Source of the DNA: Brugia malayi
Taxonomy: Eukaryota > Nematoda > Chromadorea > Rhabditida > Onchocercidae
Length of the DNA: 64,000 nucleotides
Reading direction: 5' to 3'
Assembly: GCF_000002995.4 (NCBI RefSeq)
Contig: NW_025062479.1
Location: 22,750,721-22,814,720, forward strand
Shown piece after piece: positions 25,501 to 36,848 of this stretch. Below the pieces are notes generated by a model, which saw only the letters and a list, made by a program, of their open reading frames with translations, had not been told where the DNA came from and ran no database searches. The stretch's first letter is position 1; every line of letters starts with the position of its first letter. A program made the position numbers and the translations under genes.

Positions 25501-27829
25501 CCGCTCCAGATTGTTACTACAACTAGTTTCACCGTCAAGTCGATTAATCTGTAACACATATACACGCGTTATATAACAAATGACAACTAATGTAACTTGT
25601 AATATTGTCTAAACATATTTTAAATTCCCTTTTATAATTTCATTTTACACTAACAAACTACCACCGAATATTGTAATTTTTGTTACAAAATGATTTGAAA
25701 TAAAATTGAAGTATTTCCTAAGTAGTGCTATTTTTTTTATAAGTTTGGCATTGATAAATGTTTTGGAATTATTTTTCTTCTAATATGAATAAGATCATGT
25801 GATTTGATTTGAATAAATTTATGTAAAATATCATTGAAATTTTTCAGCATTATAACTCCAAAAAAAAAAAAAAAAAAAAACAAAAATGTTTAAAGAGAGA
25901 CTGAATATTTATATCAATAATTTTAATTAAAAAATATTGAACATAACTGAATATATAAGAGAAAATGATAATATAATCTTCATATAAAGGTTAAAAATCA
26001 ATGCTTTAGCTATTATTTTTCACATTTTCTTTTTTCACATTTACTATCAATAAAAAAGAAAATGATTGCTCTTTAGAAAGATAAAAGACGATCAATTGAA
26101 AGTCGATCAGTTGAAACTAGAAACAGAAAATATCCTAGAAAAGGCTATCCAAAATATATTCAGATCTCATGTCAATCTATCTTATCCGAAATCAGAATGA
26201 ACTTAATCTTATCTACTGATAATTTTTCCATTTGATAATTTCGATAAAGAAAGCTTTCTAATGTCCTAGAAGAGAATTAATGAAAGCACTTGGTTCCTTT
26301 TCTCTAAACTTCAGAAACTTAGATGAATTAGTAAGGCCTAATAATAGTTCTTTTAATGACTTATCGATAATAAAATACCTTTTTTAGAATTCTTCTATCG
26401 TGATCACTTATTTCCGATTCTCTCGTAGCAGTAGTCCAGTTTGCTGTTTTTGATTTCTTGTTTAGGACTAACTAAAAATAAAATCAAAAATAACTTTGGT
26501 AAATTAAAATTTGGTGCAAGAGGTTGAAAACTTAAAACCTTTTATATTATTATAAATGTTACATAAGATGGAATATAACTTAAAATACTATTTGTATATC
26601 GATCGATAGGAAAAATAAAATAACTTTGAAAAATATGTAATTTGCTTTAAAATGATTGAATATGTAGTAATTAAAATTATGGTATGACAAAATTTAAAAT
26701 GATCATAAAAATGATTTTCTTTACTACTAATATCCTTGTTTAGTGCTCAATGAAGACACCTACCTTAGTTATAATTTCTCAGTCCCTTTTTTATTTTTCT
26801 ATAATCACAACAAATGCATAAGTAATTGATTGTGCAATGATTTATACATTAATATTAATTTTTAAAATTCTTTGACTGTAAAAAAAAAAAAGAAAAAAAA
26901 AAGACGATGATATGATGAATTAAAGGAATCGCATAACAGTGTTAGGCAATTTCATTCTTTTTCCTTTATTCAAATTAGTGTTAAAAAAAAAAAAAAAATT
27001 ATCAATTTCTACGCAGCAAAATATATGAATGGGCAATAAGACACTAATAAAATCTTTAAGATTTGTTATGACAATAATAAAAGCATTAAAAAAAAAAAAA
27101 CGAATTATTCAAAAATAAATAGCGAAATTTTTGAAAAAATTAAATTTTTCTTTTTCTTTCGATCTCAATTCGTCAATCTATTCCATCTAACAATGATAGA
27201 TGATAAATAACTGAATGAACAATTTATAAGTGTTCTGCAGCAGATGAAGCATAATCGGATCCGAAATATAATTTCAATTTCAGGAAAAACGATGATTAAA
27301 TAATTCCAATAAAATTTTGATTTATCTTTAAGAAAAGATAAACTTCTTGAGAAAATATGAAATGTGCTTACTTCTTCTGTATATGTATATCACGTATATA
27401 TTACGTTTATGTCACGTCATTTGTATCAAATAAAAGTGCAAAACAATGAAAATTTAGAAAGTTCATTCTTTAAACAAATAATTACAGGAAATAGCAGTAA
27501 CATTAAATAATCATACATAAGCAAATAAGAATATTTAAATAAAATTTTTTTATATGAACCACTACTATTTATAATAGTACACATAAATGTATATTTATCC
27601 AAATCCATTAAATAAATGAAAATACTAACTAAAAAATTAAAATAATATTTAAATAACATTTCAACATATATCCACAAAACTTAGCTTTTCAAGATCAAAA
27701 AAAAAAACCGCAAAATACCTGGGAAAATATCAAAAAGATGAGAGAGAGAGAGAGAGAGAGAAAATTAAAATTTCTAACCTTATGTTTTGGTAGTTTTGTG
27801 CATAGCAAATTCATACAGTTGCATTCCAT
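16531..27829 (-). CDS. unc-61: septin, UNC-61/SEPT6-like, with long N-terminal extension
   Basis: Septins are GTP-binding proteins that form filaments at the cleavage furrow and cell cortex; C. elegans has two, UNC-59 and UNC-61, which assemble together. Fourteen minus-strand exons join in phase to 664 residues: 27779-27829 (ATG), 26379-26471, 25428-25548, 24186-24367, 23647-23980, 23274-23388, 22931-23070, 22773-22854, 22210-22350, 18491-18608, 17846-18035, 17405-17586, 16841-16951, 16531-16665 (TAA). The GTPase domain starts near residue 265: [12 protein letters not shown]-loop [10 protein letters not shown]3 ETAGFGD (Glu where many septins have Asp), SPTGHGLKALD, G4 AKAD, and the septin-unique element with [15 protein letters not shown] Glu/Lys/Arg-rich C-terminal region of about 100 residues is probably coiled coil. 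The N-terminal 260 residues are polar with a proline-rich [11 protein letters not shown]. The likeness is closest to the SEPT6 group. The donor at 23647 (GTCTCT) is weak. The short first exon, [12 protein letters not shown], fits phase but could be one of several starts. Confidence 0.93.
18609..22209. other. 3.6-kb septin intron without recognised genes
   Basis: The largest intron inside the GTPase domain. It is noticeably less homopolymer-rich than other introns and contains scattered less AT-rich patches (near 18740-18790, 19300-19560, 20880-20950). I saw no open frame with family likeness, terminal repeats or RNA gene. Short frames such as 20162-20374 are unsupported. Confidence 0.5.
27738..27762. 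repeat. (AG)n microsatellite next to the first septin exon
   Basis: A pure GA run in the first septin intron, about 15 bases from the donor after 27779. Similar GA runs occur at 31903-31921, 32004-32025, 34674-34720, 36648-36685 and 40399-40418. Confidence 0.85.
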
Positions 27830-30434
27830 AATGAGCCAATAAAAACTTTTTTTTTTTTTTTTTTTCAAAAAAAAACGGAAACGGAAATAAGAAAAAAGAA
27901 GAATGTTTTTTTTTTGTTTTGTTTTGTTTTAAAATAAATTTAAATTTGATGATTTTCTCGTAAATAAAAAAAAGAAGGCAATAGTAGAAGTTACGTGTGA
28001 AAGAGGAAATTACGTGTAAGAGAGGAAATTACGTGAGGTATTTGATGATATGTGCAAGATGAAAAAAACTCATCCAAATAACGCAAATATCATTGAGAAG
28101 AAAAAAGACAAAAAAATGATTTATTGATTGATAATATATATGCTTGAATAGAATTATTTGCATACTGTGTCGAACGCTGTTTATTTGTTTGTTTGCTTTT
28201 TTTGTTTTTGTTTTTTTTTTTTTTTTTTTATAGATTTACTCAAATTTTTGAAATTTGCATAAATTTTTTTTCAATTTTTTCATGTAAATTTTCCATTTTT
28301 TAAAACATTAAATTTTTTCATTTATAGCTAATCGAATTAATAAAATTAAAAAGGTAAAATGTTTATAAAAGATAGTAAATTAATGAACAAAATTATCTTC
28401 ATTGATTGTAATTTCTAGTTTTTCATTAATAAAACTTATTGGAGCTGTTATGAGGATGATTAATCTCAGAAGTTTTACTTCAAATTAATTGTTATTAAAA
28501 TTTAAATTACTCTCAGATATTATTGATCCAAAAAATGATAGCTAGTTAAATTTGGCTTACAATTTTAAATTATACGATATCATTTTTCTATTGGGTTTTT
28601 TAATCTTTATAAAAAAAAGAAAAAGTCAATATTTTGTAAGAGTTAGAGAAAAAGCTGAAAAATATAATGATTGAACTTAATCGATCAAAAGTTTTTTTTT
28701 AAAAAAAAAAACAAAAATATCACTCTTTTTTTTATTTGTAACATAAAAAGAATAGTTAATAGATGAAGAAAACGATCTTTTCGAAAAAATATGATAAGTG
28801 ATTATGATTAGCTATCAGTGAGTAAATGATTAGCTACCAGTGATTATGTGAAATTTTATACTGCATTATTATGATAATAAAAAGGGTCATAGTTCAAAGC
28901 ATAATTGAATTTTCCCCTTTTTTCCTTTTTAGCTTTTACTCAGCACGAAACATCGCCTTCTCTATAAATACTTATTTGAAGATCTTATCTTATCAGTATT
29001 GTTTTATCATATACCTCTTATCACTCCTCAAAACAAATGTATTTTTTTCTTTAAATTATTCTATATATTTTTTTAAAACTATTCTATATTTCCTCTTTTT
29101 TACCTTAATTTCTTATGCATTAACATTAATTTTCAATCTCTCATTAACTTTCATCAGATCTAATTAATAAATGCGAAAAAAAAAAAAGAAAGTTATCTGT
29201 AATTTCAAGAATTGAAAGCTATCAAAGTTGGCTTATGATAATAAATACTATGGAACATTCTTATTTAATATAAATTTTTTGAAGTAATTTTAAACAGAAA
29301 TAAAAAAAAAGTTGCAAATAATATACGAATAAAAAAAAAAAAAAACCTACATATTTCATTATTTGAATGAATAATAGATAGCTAATCGAATAATTAAAAT
29401 TTAGCTTTGTGCTAATATAATTAAGAATTTCGTTTAATAGTTTGCACTAAATGGAAGATGTTTTTGTATAGGACATATGCGCACATGCTGAATCATTTCC
29501 ATTTCCTCTCCGCTCGTCATTTTACATTTCCGTTCTATTGAGCTAACACAATAAGCTTTGATGGATGATGATGATAATAATAATAATGATAATGTAATGA
29601 TAGTGATGATGATAATAGTGACCAAGATGATGATGATGAGGACAATGATAATGGATGATGATTTACTGTTATACTTTTAAAACTGATTTACTGTTTATAT
29701 AAAATTCCACATCGTGAAGGTAAGAGCAAAAAATGAAAATAAATAAATAAAAATGAAGAGATACCCAGTCTATTTAAAGCTATTTTTTTTTTTTTTTTTT
29801 TTTTTCAAATGCTAAATGCAAAAAACAAAATTAGCATAAATGATGCAGTTTGATCCTTCTGAACAAAAATACCTTTGAAAGATGAAAATAATACTACCAA
29901 GCTATAAGCATTTATTTTTTTTTTTTTTCTTTTTTTAAAATTATTCCAACAATGAAAAGTCGTAAAGTTGAAAGAAAGAATTCATCCGTAAATGATAACA
30001 TTAGAAGAGATTGCATATTGTATTGCTTCTTCTGTTTGAATACCATTTACCTTCGATAATATTTCATGCAAATGTATCGCTTTGTTATAAAGTGAATATT
30101 TTAGATAAAATAGAATTACAAAATTTCGATGATCAAAATTGTATGTTTGTAATTTTTCTTTTTTTTTTTTTTAACTATTTCAAAACTTCTCCTCAAAGTT
30201 ATACTTAAAATCTAATGGTATTAGTTCTAATTTAATTATGCAATGTTCAAATTTCCAGTAAAATTGATTTAATAAAAAGCATAATGTAATAATTTTAAAT
30301 TTAATGTTTTTTTTTTGATTATTACATTATGCTTTCTATTATTAGAATAAAAAAGAGATAGATGAAACATAAAATGCTAAATAATTTGAAGAACTTAAGT
30401 GTGAAATCTATGAAATATGAAGAAATGAACAAAC
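27830..30434. other. AT-rich stretch upstream of the short septin first exon
   Basis: Contains homopolymers, a GAT/AAT microsatellite near 29563-29655 and several open frames made only of AT-driven hydrophobic codons. A less AT-rich patch at 29450-29550 is open on the minus strand and ends in TAA, but its acceptor is weak and its phase does not match the upstream exon well. It could hold the promoter of the short septin form; I saw no defined element. Confidence 0.45.
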
Positions 30435-31120
30435 CTCAGTGATTAAATTTTTGATCATAATTTGATCATTAATTTGCCAATTTTTTGTAAAAGAAAAAAT
30501 TTGATATGGTTCATAATTTGATAAAATTTTTTTTGTTCCATCACAAAAATATGCAAGTATTTTATTCGGATTAATAATTGGTAAACCACCCATCCATTGT
30601 ATAATTTCTTCCTCTGTTAAATCAATTTTTGCTATTTCTTGAGAAACTTTTTGTGACAATTTTTTATCAATAAAATTATCACAATTATCAATTTTTCCAT
30701 CATTCTTCCATATCATACAATCTTTGCTATTATCAGTGAAATCAGATGCAACAATGTTATCATGCTTCTCATCAATTCGTAAATTTGCATCATTAATTTC
30801 GGTGGTAGTAATTAAATCAGATAGAAGAATAAATGAGTCATCAATTGATGCAAGAATCATTTCAAGTCCTCCCGGTCGACGATTGGTATTTTTCAGTGCT
30901 TTCACACTGTTTCGTTTGAAACTTTCCTTCTGTTGTGCAGATGAAAACCGGATGCTGCGTGATTCAAAATTTAGCTTTTCTCTATGCATATCCGGAAAAT
31001 ACAATCAATCAATCCAGTTTTTGCTTCGGTAAAATGTTGTTTCTGGACCGATTATAGAATAGTTGTAGGATGAGAAATTTAATTGATTAATATTCGTAGA
31101 ATTTGTTGCTCGTTTAAATG
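30435..31120 (-). CDS. long exon of unknown gene or alternative septin 5' exon, interrupted by TGA
   Basis: Read on the minus strand, a good acceptor (pyrimidine run, then CAACCAG) before 31120 and a GTTTGT donor after 30435 bound 686 bases that keep one frame apart from a TGA at 31005-31007. Before it come about 37 codons (FKRATNSTNINQLNF..SKNWID); after it about 190 (LYFPDMHREKLNFES..). The TGA falls in a short ATTG tandem repeat. An ATG at 30989 lies just after the TGA and could start a first exon of 185 codons. The donor leaves phase 0, and the septin exon 26379-26471 accepts phase 0, so this may be a longer septin N-terminus. No family was recognised in RRPGGLEMILASIDDSF or EEEIIQWMGGLP. 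Other exons of a separate gene were not found. Confidence 0.5.
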
Positions 31121-32244
31121 CTGGTTGAAATTGGAGAAATCCAAGGGAAAAAAAAAAGAGAAAAAAAGTGAAAAGTAGAATCCAGAAAAGAATTTTTCAA
31201 TAGTAGTATATTTTAAATATGAAATTTCATTTTTTAAAAAAAAAAAGAAAATATTTTTTTTTTTTTTAAAAATTTTGATCAGAATTTAACAATGATTCAG
31301 TGAATGTTTTGATTACAAAATTTTATAATCAATAGATTTTTACAAATAAAAAGAAAAAAAAAGAAAGCTTACAGACATTGAAAAAATAAAGCATAAAAAT
31401 ATATTTTCATAAGATGATGAAATTTCAAAAAAAGTTTAAACATTTGTCAACAATTTTCAAATCATCCTTTAATTTTTTTTTTTTTTTTTTTAAAAGCAAC
31501 TTTTCAAATGTTTTTATTACACAGTTTTATAACTAATGGATTTTTACGATTAAATAAAATATAAAACTTTAAAATGTGACAGATCTGTTTTTGGATTAAT
31601 TTTGCAAAAAGCATTTTCATAAAGAACAATTAAATTAACATTGCAGAGCTAAAATAATCGAAAAATTAAAAAATTCCAAAAAAAAAAACGGAGTTAAATT
31701 AATGATTTAATAAACAAACAAATAAATAAATCTGTGTATAATTTAACAAAAAATCCAACAAATATTTTAAAAGAGTAAAAAAATGATAATATTTTGGAAA
31801 ATTCATTTTATAGGATTCTTTTTTTTTTTTTTTTTATTTTTAATTTTGATAATGAAAAATGAATTTAACTATTAATGCAAAATTGAGAGGAAATTTTGTA
31901 AAAAGAGAGAGAGAGAGAGATTTGCACAAAGTTTGTTAAAGAACAATTTTTAATGAATGGCTATTTCTTATGGAAGAATATGGATAAAAGCATATACTTA
32001 TCGAGAGAGAGAGAGAGAGAGAGAGGGACATAATCTCTTGAATTTAAATTTGAAAATTCTATAAAATGCAAATTTCCCTTTTAATGAAGAGGGACAATCC
32101 CTCTTTCTGCTGCTTATTGTCATCAAATTATTCGTTTGCCCAAAATGAATTAATTAGCAACAAATTTATATTCTTTGCATTTATTTTAAAATATAAAATA
32201 ATTTAGAAATTTGTAAGGAAAAATGAAATGCTTATGTGATTTTA

Positions 32245-32390
32245 AATTGATTACTTTAGTAAATTTAAATTGTTACTTAAGTAATTTTAAATTGTAACTT
32301 TAGTAAATTTAAATTGGTTACTTAAGTAAATTTAAATTGGTTACTTTAGTAATTTTAAATTGGTTACTTTAGTAAATTTGTAATTTCAGT
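32245..32390. repeat. short tandem repeat of TTACTTTAGTAAATTTAAATTGG type
   Basis: About six units of 22-24 bases alternating TACTTTAGTAA and TACTTAAGTAA. Each has a near-palindromic core and the array is diverged. Confidence 0.75.
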
Positions 32391-34130
32391 AATTTCAAGC
32401 AAATAATCGCCAAAGAAATTTGAAATCACTAATGTATTTTCATTTTGTAACAAAATAAATTTAGCAAATTTCTACAGAAATCAAAAAATAAATTTAATGG
32501 ATTGAAAAATTCGCAATTATTTTTTTTATAAATGGATTAAATAAAAGTACTGATGAAGTACTTTGTAGTTCACAAATATAAACCATAAATTAAGAAAAAA
32601 AAAAAAAAAAAAAAGGTGACAGAATATAAAAAATATTGTCAATGACAAGTTAAAAAAAAAAGTCACAAGGTAGATCACAAGGTTAAATAAAAAAATTGAA
32701 ATGTAAGAAAAATTTAAATTAAATAAAAGTTGAACTTAATCTTAAATTTCAAATTTTATATATTTATTTTAAACGATAAAGAAAACTTTATTTAATCAAC
32801 AATTCAATCCTTTCGTACGATTGATAAGAATGCAATTAATTAGTCATTTGAATAAATTTATGCAATGCCTTAAAATTAAATCACATTGTTAAATTTGAAA
32901 TGAAATTTAACGATATGTTAAATATTTCATTTCAGCTTTGTGACATTGTCCAGGAAGAAATAGCAAAAATTGTCAAATTGGAAAAATTAAAAAAAAAAAA
33001 AAAGAATAATAAAAATTAATTCAAAGAAACAAAATAGTTAAAAATATGATACTAAAAAATTCCATAAAAAAAAAAAAAAAATAATTTTCATACTTTCTCT
33101 TCTTTTCTACTAGAAAAATATCATTTTAAATATATTTCAAATATTTTTTTTTTTTTTTTTTTACTTTCTTTTTTTCTATAATTTAATTTGATTTAACAAA
33201 TTTTTACTTATTTTTTCATACTTACCTTATAGCTCTCTATAACTTATAGCTAACATATATTGAAATGAAATGAAAAAGTAAAAGTAAAATTTGCACTTTT
33301 TAGCATTTTGTCTTTAAATGCAATTCAAATTTATAAATTGAAAGAAAAAGAAAAGCAAAAAAAAAAAAAAAAAAAAAAAAAAGATAAAGTTACTATTGGA
33401 TGGCTTAAAATTATTGAAATAGCTTAAAATATTAAATATTCTAGAATTAACTTTGCAATCTTTGAAGCTTTTTTTAAATTTCAAATAAATATCAAAGAAA
33501 ATAACAAATTAATAGACAGACTCTTTCGTACGAAAAGAAGAGAGAGGATGAAATAAAAAGTTTGTTTAAATTTAAATTAAAACAATTTTAACAGGTACAT
33601 TTTGTAAAAAATTTCTTTTCATACATTTATGTGAAGTGAAGGTCATTCAATCAATAACTGTTATCAGTAAATATAAAAGCAAAATCAAAAAAAGAAAACA
33701 AAAAAATTACTTTCCCATATAACCTTTTTCATCATTTACGATAATTTATTTTCAATTTTTTTTTTTTTTGTTCCTTTTTTACTGATTGATTTTAATGAAT
33801 GGAAAAATTTTTGTTTTTTTTTTTTTTTTTTTTAAATGATGGAAATTTGTATAAATTTATTCAAAAAAAAAAAAAAAAAAAGAGAAAAAAACACATTCAA
33901 ACCATCAAAATATTTTCCAGTTGAATGATAAGTTGCAAATAATGCATTTTAAAAAATAAAAATTTTTTCGAAATTAATTTTAACCTTAACTTAACCTATT
34001 AACCTTAACAAAAAATAAAAAAGTAAAAAATATTCATTGATAAATTACTCATTTAATTAATAACAATTTTTTTTCTCCGTTTTGAAATGAAAAAAAAAAA
34101 AAAAAAAGCGAATTGTTTATTGAAAATGAA

Positions 34131-34303
34131 TGATAAATGATAAATTTATATTTTAAGTGAATTGATAATTTAATGATAAATGATAAATTTATGTTCCAAG
34201 TGAATTGATAATTTAACGATAAATGATAAATTTATGTTTTAAGTGAATTGATAATTTAATGATAAATGATAAATTTATGTTTTAAGTGAATTGATAATTT
34301 TTG
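34131..34303. repeat. 43-base tandem repeat, four copies
   Basis: TGATAAATGATAAATTTAT begins units at 34131, 34174, 34217 and 34260, followed by a variable TTTTAAG or TTCCAAG and TGAATTGATAATTTAA. Copies differ at few positions. Confidence 0.88.
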
Positions 34304-34495
34304 TTTTTTTTTGTAATGAATAAATATGATTGATTGTATGTAAAAACTAATTAATTACTAATGCTTATTAATTTGAATGAAAGAAATAAGAAAAAAAATT
34401 TTTTGTTTTTTTCTTTTTCGACAAAAAAAGATGAAAAAATTTTTTTGAAGAATAAAATAAATTGAGCTAAAGAAGGAAGAAAGAGGAAATGATAA

Positions 34496-34556
34496 GGACA
34501 TATGCGCCAGCAGATAATAAAATGGACATATGCGCCAGCAGATGGACATATGGTGG
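34496..34556. repeat. short direct repeat with ATATGCGCCAGCAG
   Basis: GGACATATGCGCCAGCAG occurs twice, 27 bases apart, followed by a third partial copy (GGACATATGG). The patch is GC-richer than its surroundings. A similar GGACATATGCGCACATGCTG lies at 29472-29491. Confidence 0.8.
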
Positions 34557-35245
34557 ACGACAAGTAAGACAGACTACTTGACCGAAAGCTAAGCTTAGTA
34601 AGTTGACAGAGAGTAATCAGGGGCTAAACTTTGATTGATGATTTCCTAAACCTTTGATATTAGGAATGAACAACAGAGAGAGAGGGAGGGAGGGACAGAG
34701 AGGGAGAGAGAGAGAGGGATGAATAAATTAGAGGAGATGAACAGATGATATAAATGTGAAATAATGAGCTTACAAATTTAATTTCAAATTATATTTCATT
34801 TGTGCTATTTTAATAAAAATTTTTCATTTTAAAATTTTTTATCAATTTTTTTCTTTTTTTCATTTCAAAATTTTTATGATACATTTATGAATGAAATTTT
34901 AGATGAGATTAAACTAAGCATTTATTTATTTATTTTTGATAAGATAAAAAATCAATGAAAAAAGGCTCAAATGTCAAATGCATTCCTAAATGCGCAAATA
35001 TTTATTAAAGTAAGACTATGACATAATTGTTGGATTTAAATTTAATAGAAAATAAAATTAGCAAAAGTTTAAACTTTTAATTTTCTAGCAATTGCACATA
35101 TCTAATCATATCACGTATAACACACGTTCACGTCAACTATCACGTATATTTCACATTTATATTAATTGCATACCTAAAATTATCATTTTTCTAATGTTTC
35201 ACAATATTTTATTTATTATTTTTTCTAAAACTTTTACAATATTCT

Positions 35246-35279
<34 letters not shown>

Positions 35280-36253
35280 AAGAAAGAATGAAAACAGAAG
35301 TAAAAAATGTCCTTGAAATGAACACATTTATTCATATTTTTCAATTTTATTTGTATTATTCAATTTCCAATTTATTTGCTTCTTTTGCTTTACTTTTTTG
35401 TTCATTACCACCATACTATTACTATTATTATTGCTTATTGTAATTGCAAAAAAGATTTAAAATAAAAATCAAAAGAAAAAAAAAAACCAAAAATTATTAT
35501 CTAAAGAAAAAAAAAAAAAAAAGTTATGAATATAAAAATTTCACACCATAAAGCTCCCTCAAAACTATGATAGCATTGAATTGTATAATAAAAAAATTAT
35601 AAAAAAAAGAGGAAGAAAAAACTTTTTTCAAATATAATTCTAAAATGAGTAATCAATCAATGATGGCAAAATAAATAATTAATAACTTTCGAGATAAAAT
35701 GGAAAATAAAATGAAGCAAAATTTTTAATTATAAAAATTAAAATTAATTCTAACCGTAGCACTCAGTCACTCACACACACACATTGTTACTATCATATTT
35801 TTAAGTTATTAAAAAATTAAATTTATTCATCTAATTTAATTTTTAATAATTTCAAATTGATTAATAAAGGAAAAAAAAATATGACATTTAATTTTTTAAT
35901 TTTTCGATTTTTTTAAAATAACATAAAATTTAAAACTATATTGATCGGCTGTGTTTTATTATTTAATTTTTTGAAAATTTTTTATTATTTTTATTTTTTA
36001 GTAAACTAATTTTCATTTCTTTTCAATCTTTTAATACATTAAAATTTATCAAATTTTGATGAAATATTGAAATGAAAGAAAAAAATTTGGATGAAATACT
36101 AAAATATATTTAAATGTGTGTTAGAGGAATAATAATAATTTCTTATCTTTTGCTTTTGCTATTTTTATTTATAATTGATAAGAATGAACAGAGATCATAA
36201 AGGATTTATGATTGAATTCCACAAATTTATTACAACCAATAATACTAAGGTAT

Positions 36254-36300
36254 AAGGCTAAGCTAGGCTAGGCCAATGAGGCTAGGCTAGGCTAGGCCAG
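36254..36300. repeat. GGCTA pentamer repeat, nematode-telomere-like
   Basis: Eight or so GGCTA units, two of them in a GGCCA form and one AGCTA. The nematode telomere unit is TTAGGC; this array is CTAGGC-like and lacks the second T, so it is related at most by degeneration or coincidence. Confidence 0.7.
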
Positions 36301-36409
36301 CGAGAGTAAAGACAACAAGGCTCATTGCTGATCGTTTCTCGAATATAAAAGAGACTAGGACAATTAAAATAGAAAAAAAAAGATGACAGATATGAGATAT
36401 GGCCTAGCA

Positions 36410-36540
36410 CCACAAAGCACACGCACACATACACATACATGCATACAACATACACATGCATACATACGTACACACACACACATACACATGCATACATATG
36501 TAAACATACACATGCACACATACACATACAAACAGACAAT
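36410..36540. repeat. (CA)n/CATACA-rich microsatellite
   Basis: CACA, CATACA and CATGCATA blocks over about 125 bases. Both strands are open in some frames simply because stop codons are rare in this repeat. Confidence 0.88.
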
Positions 36541-36647
36541 GTTTAAATTAGTTACTAAAGCTGAGTCTCACTGGCAAATAGATGAATGAAGTTTCCACTT
36601 TTTTCCTTTTCCTTCACTTAATATGGATATATCGATGATATGAGCCA

Positions 36648-36687
<40 letters not shown>

Positions 36688-36848
36688 TTATTAAACTTTG
36701 TTCGATTTCAAATTTCAAATTTCAATCAGTTAGCACTGCCTAACAGATAATTTTCAATTATTATAATTAAACAATTAAAATAATTTAAAAAATTTACACA
36801 CTATTAATGAAATAGAATGTAAAAAAGAAAAAAAAGGAAATGACAAAC

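Larger units (their letters stand above)
31121..36848. other. gene-poor AT-rich stretch
   Basis: Apart from the listed repeats, only homopolymers and scattered short frames are seen. If the exon at 30435-31120 and the gene at 36849-38564 belong together, at least one more exon with a phase-0 start should lie here; I could not identify it. Confidence 0.45.

Noticed and set aside
28871..29167. 98-codon plus-strand frame resembling a membrane protein
   Set aside because: Hydrophobic composition follows from T-rich DNA; no family likeness, splice signals or neighbouring exons.
29434..29560. Minus-strand frame with less AT-rich codons ending in TAA, a possible terminal exon after 30435-31120
   Set aside because: The acceptor is poor and the phase-0 reading hits a stop after six codons, so it does not complete the upstream exon.
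31005..31007. Selenocysteine reading of the in-frame TGA
   Set aside because: No selenoprotein family likeness and no SECIS-like structure recognised; a start after the TGA or a disabled exon is simpler.
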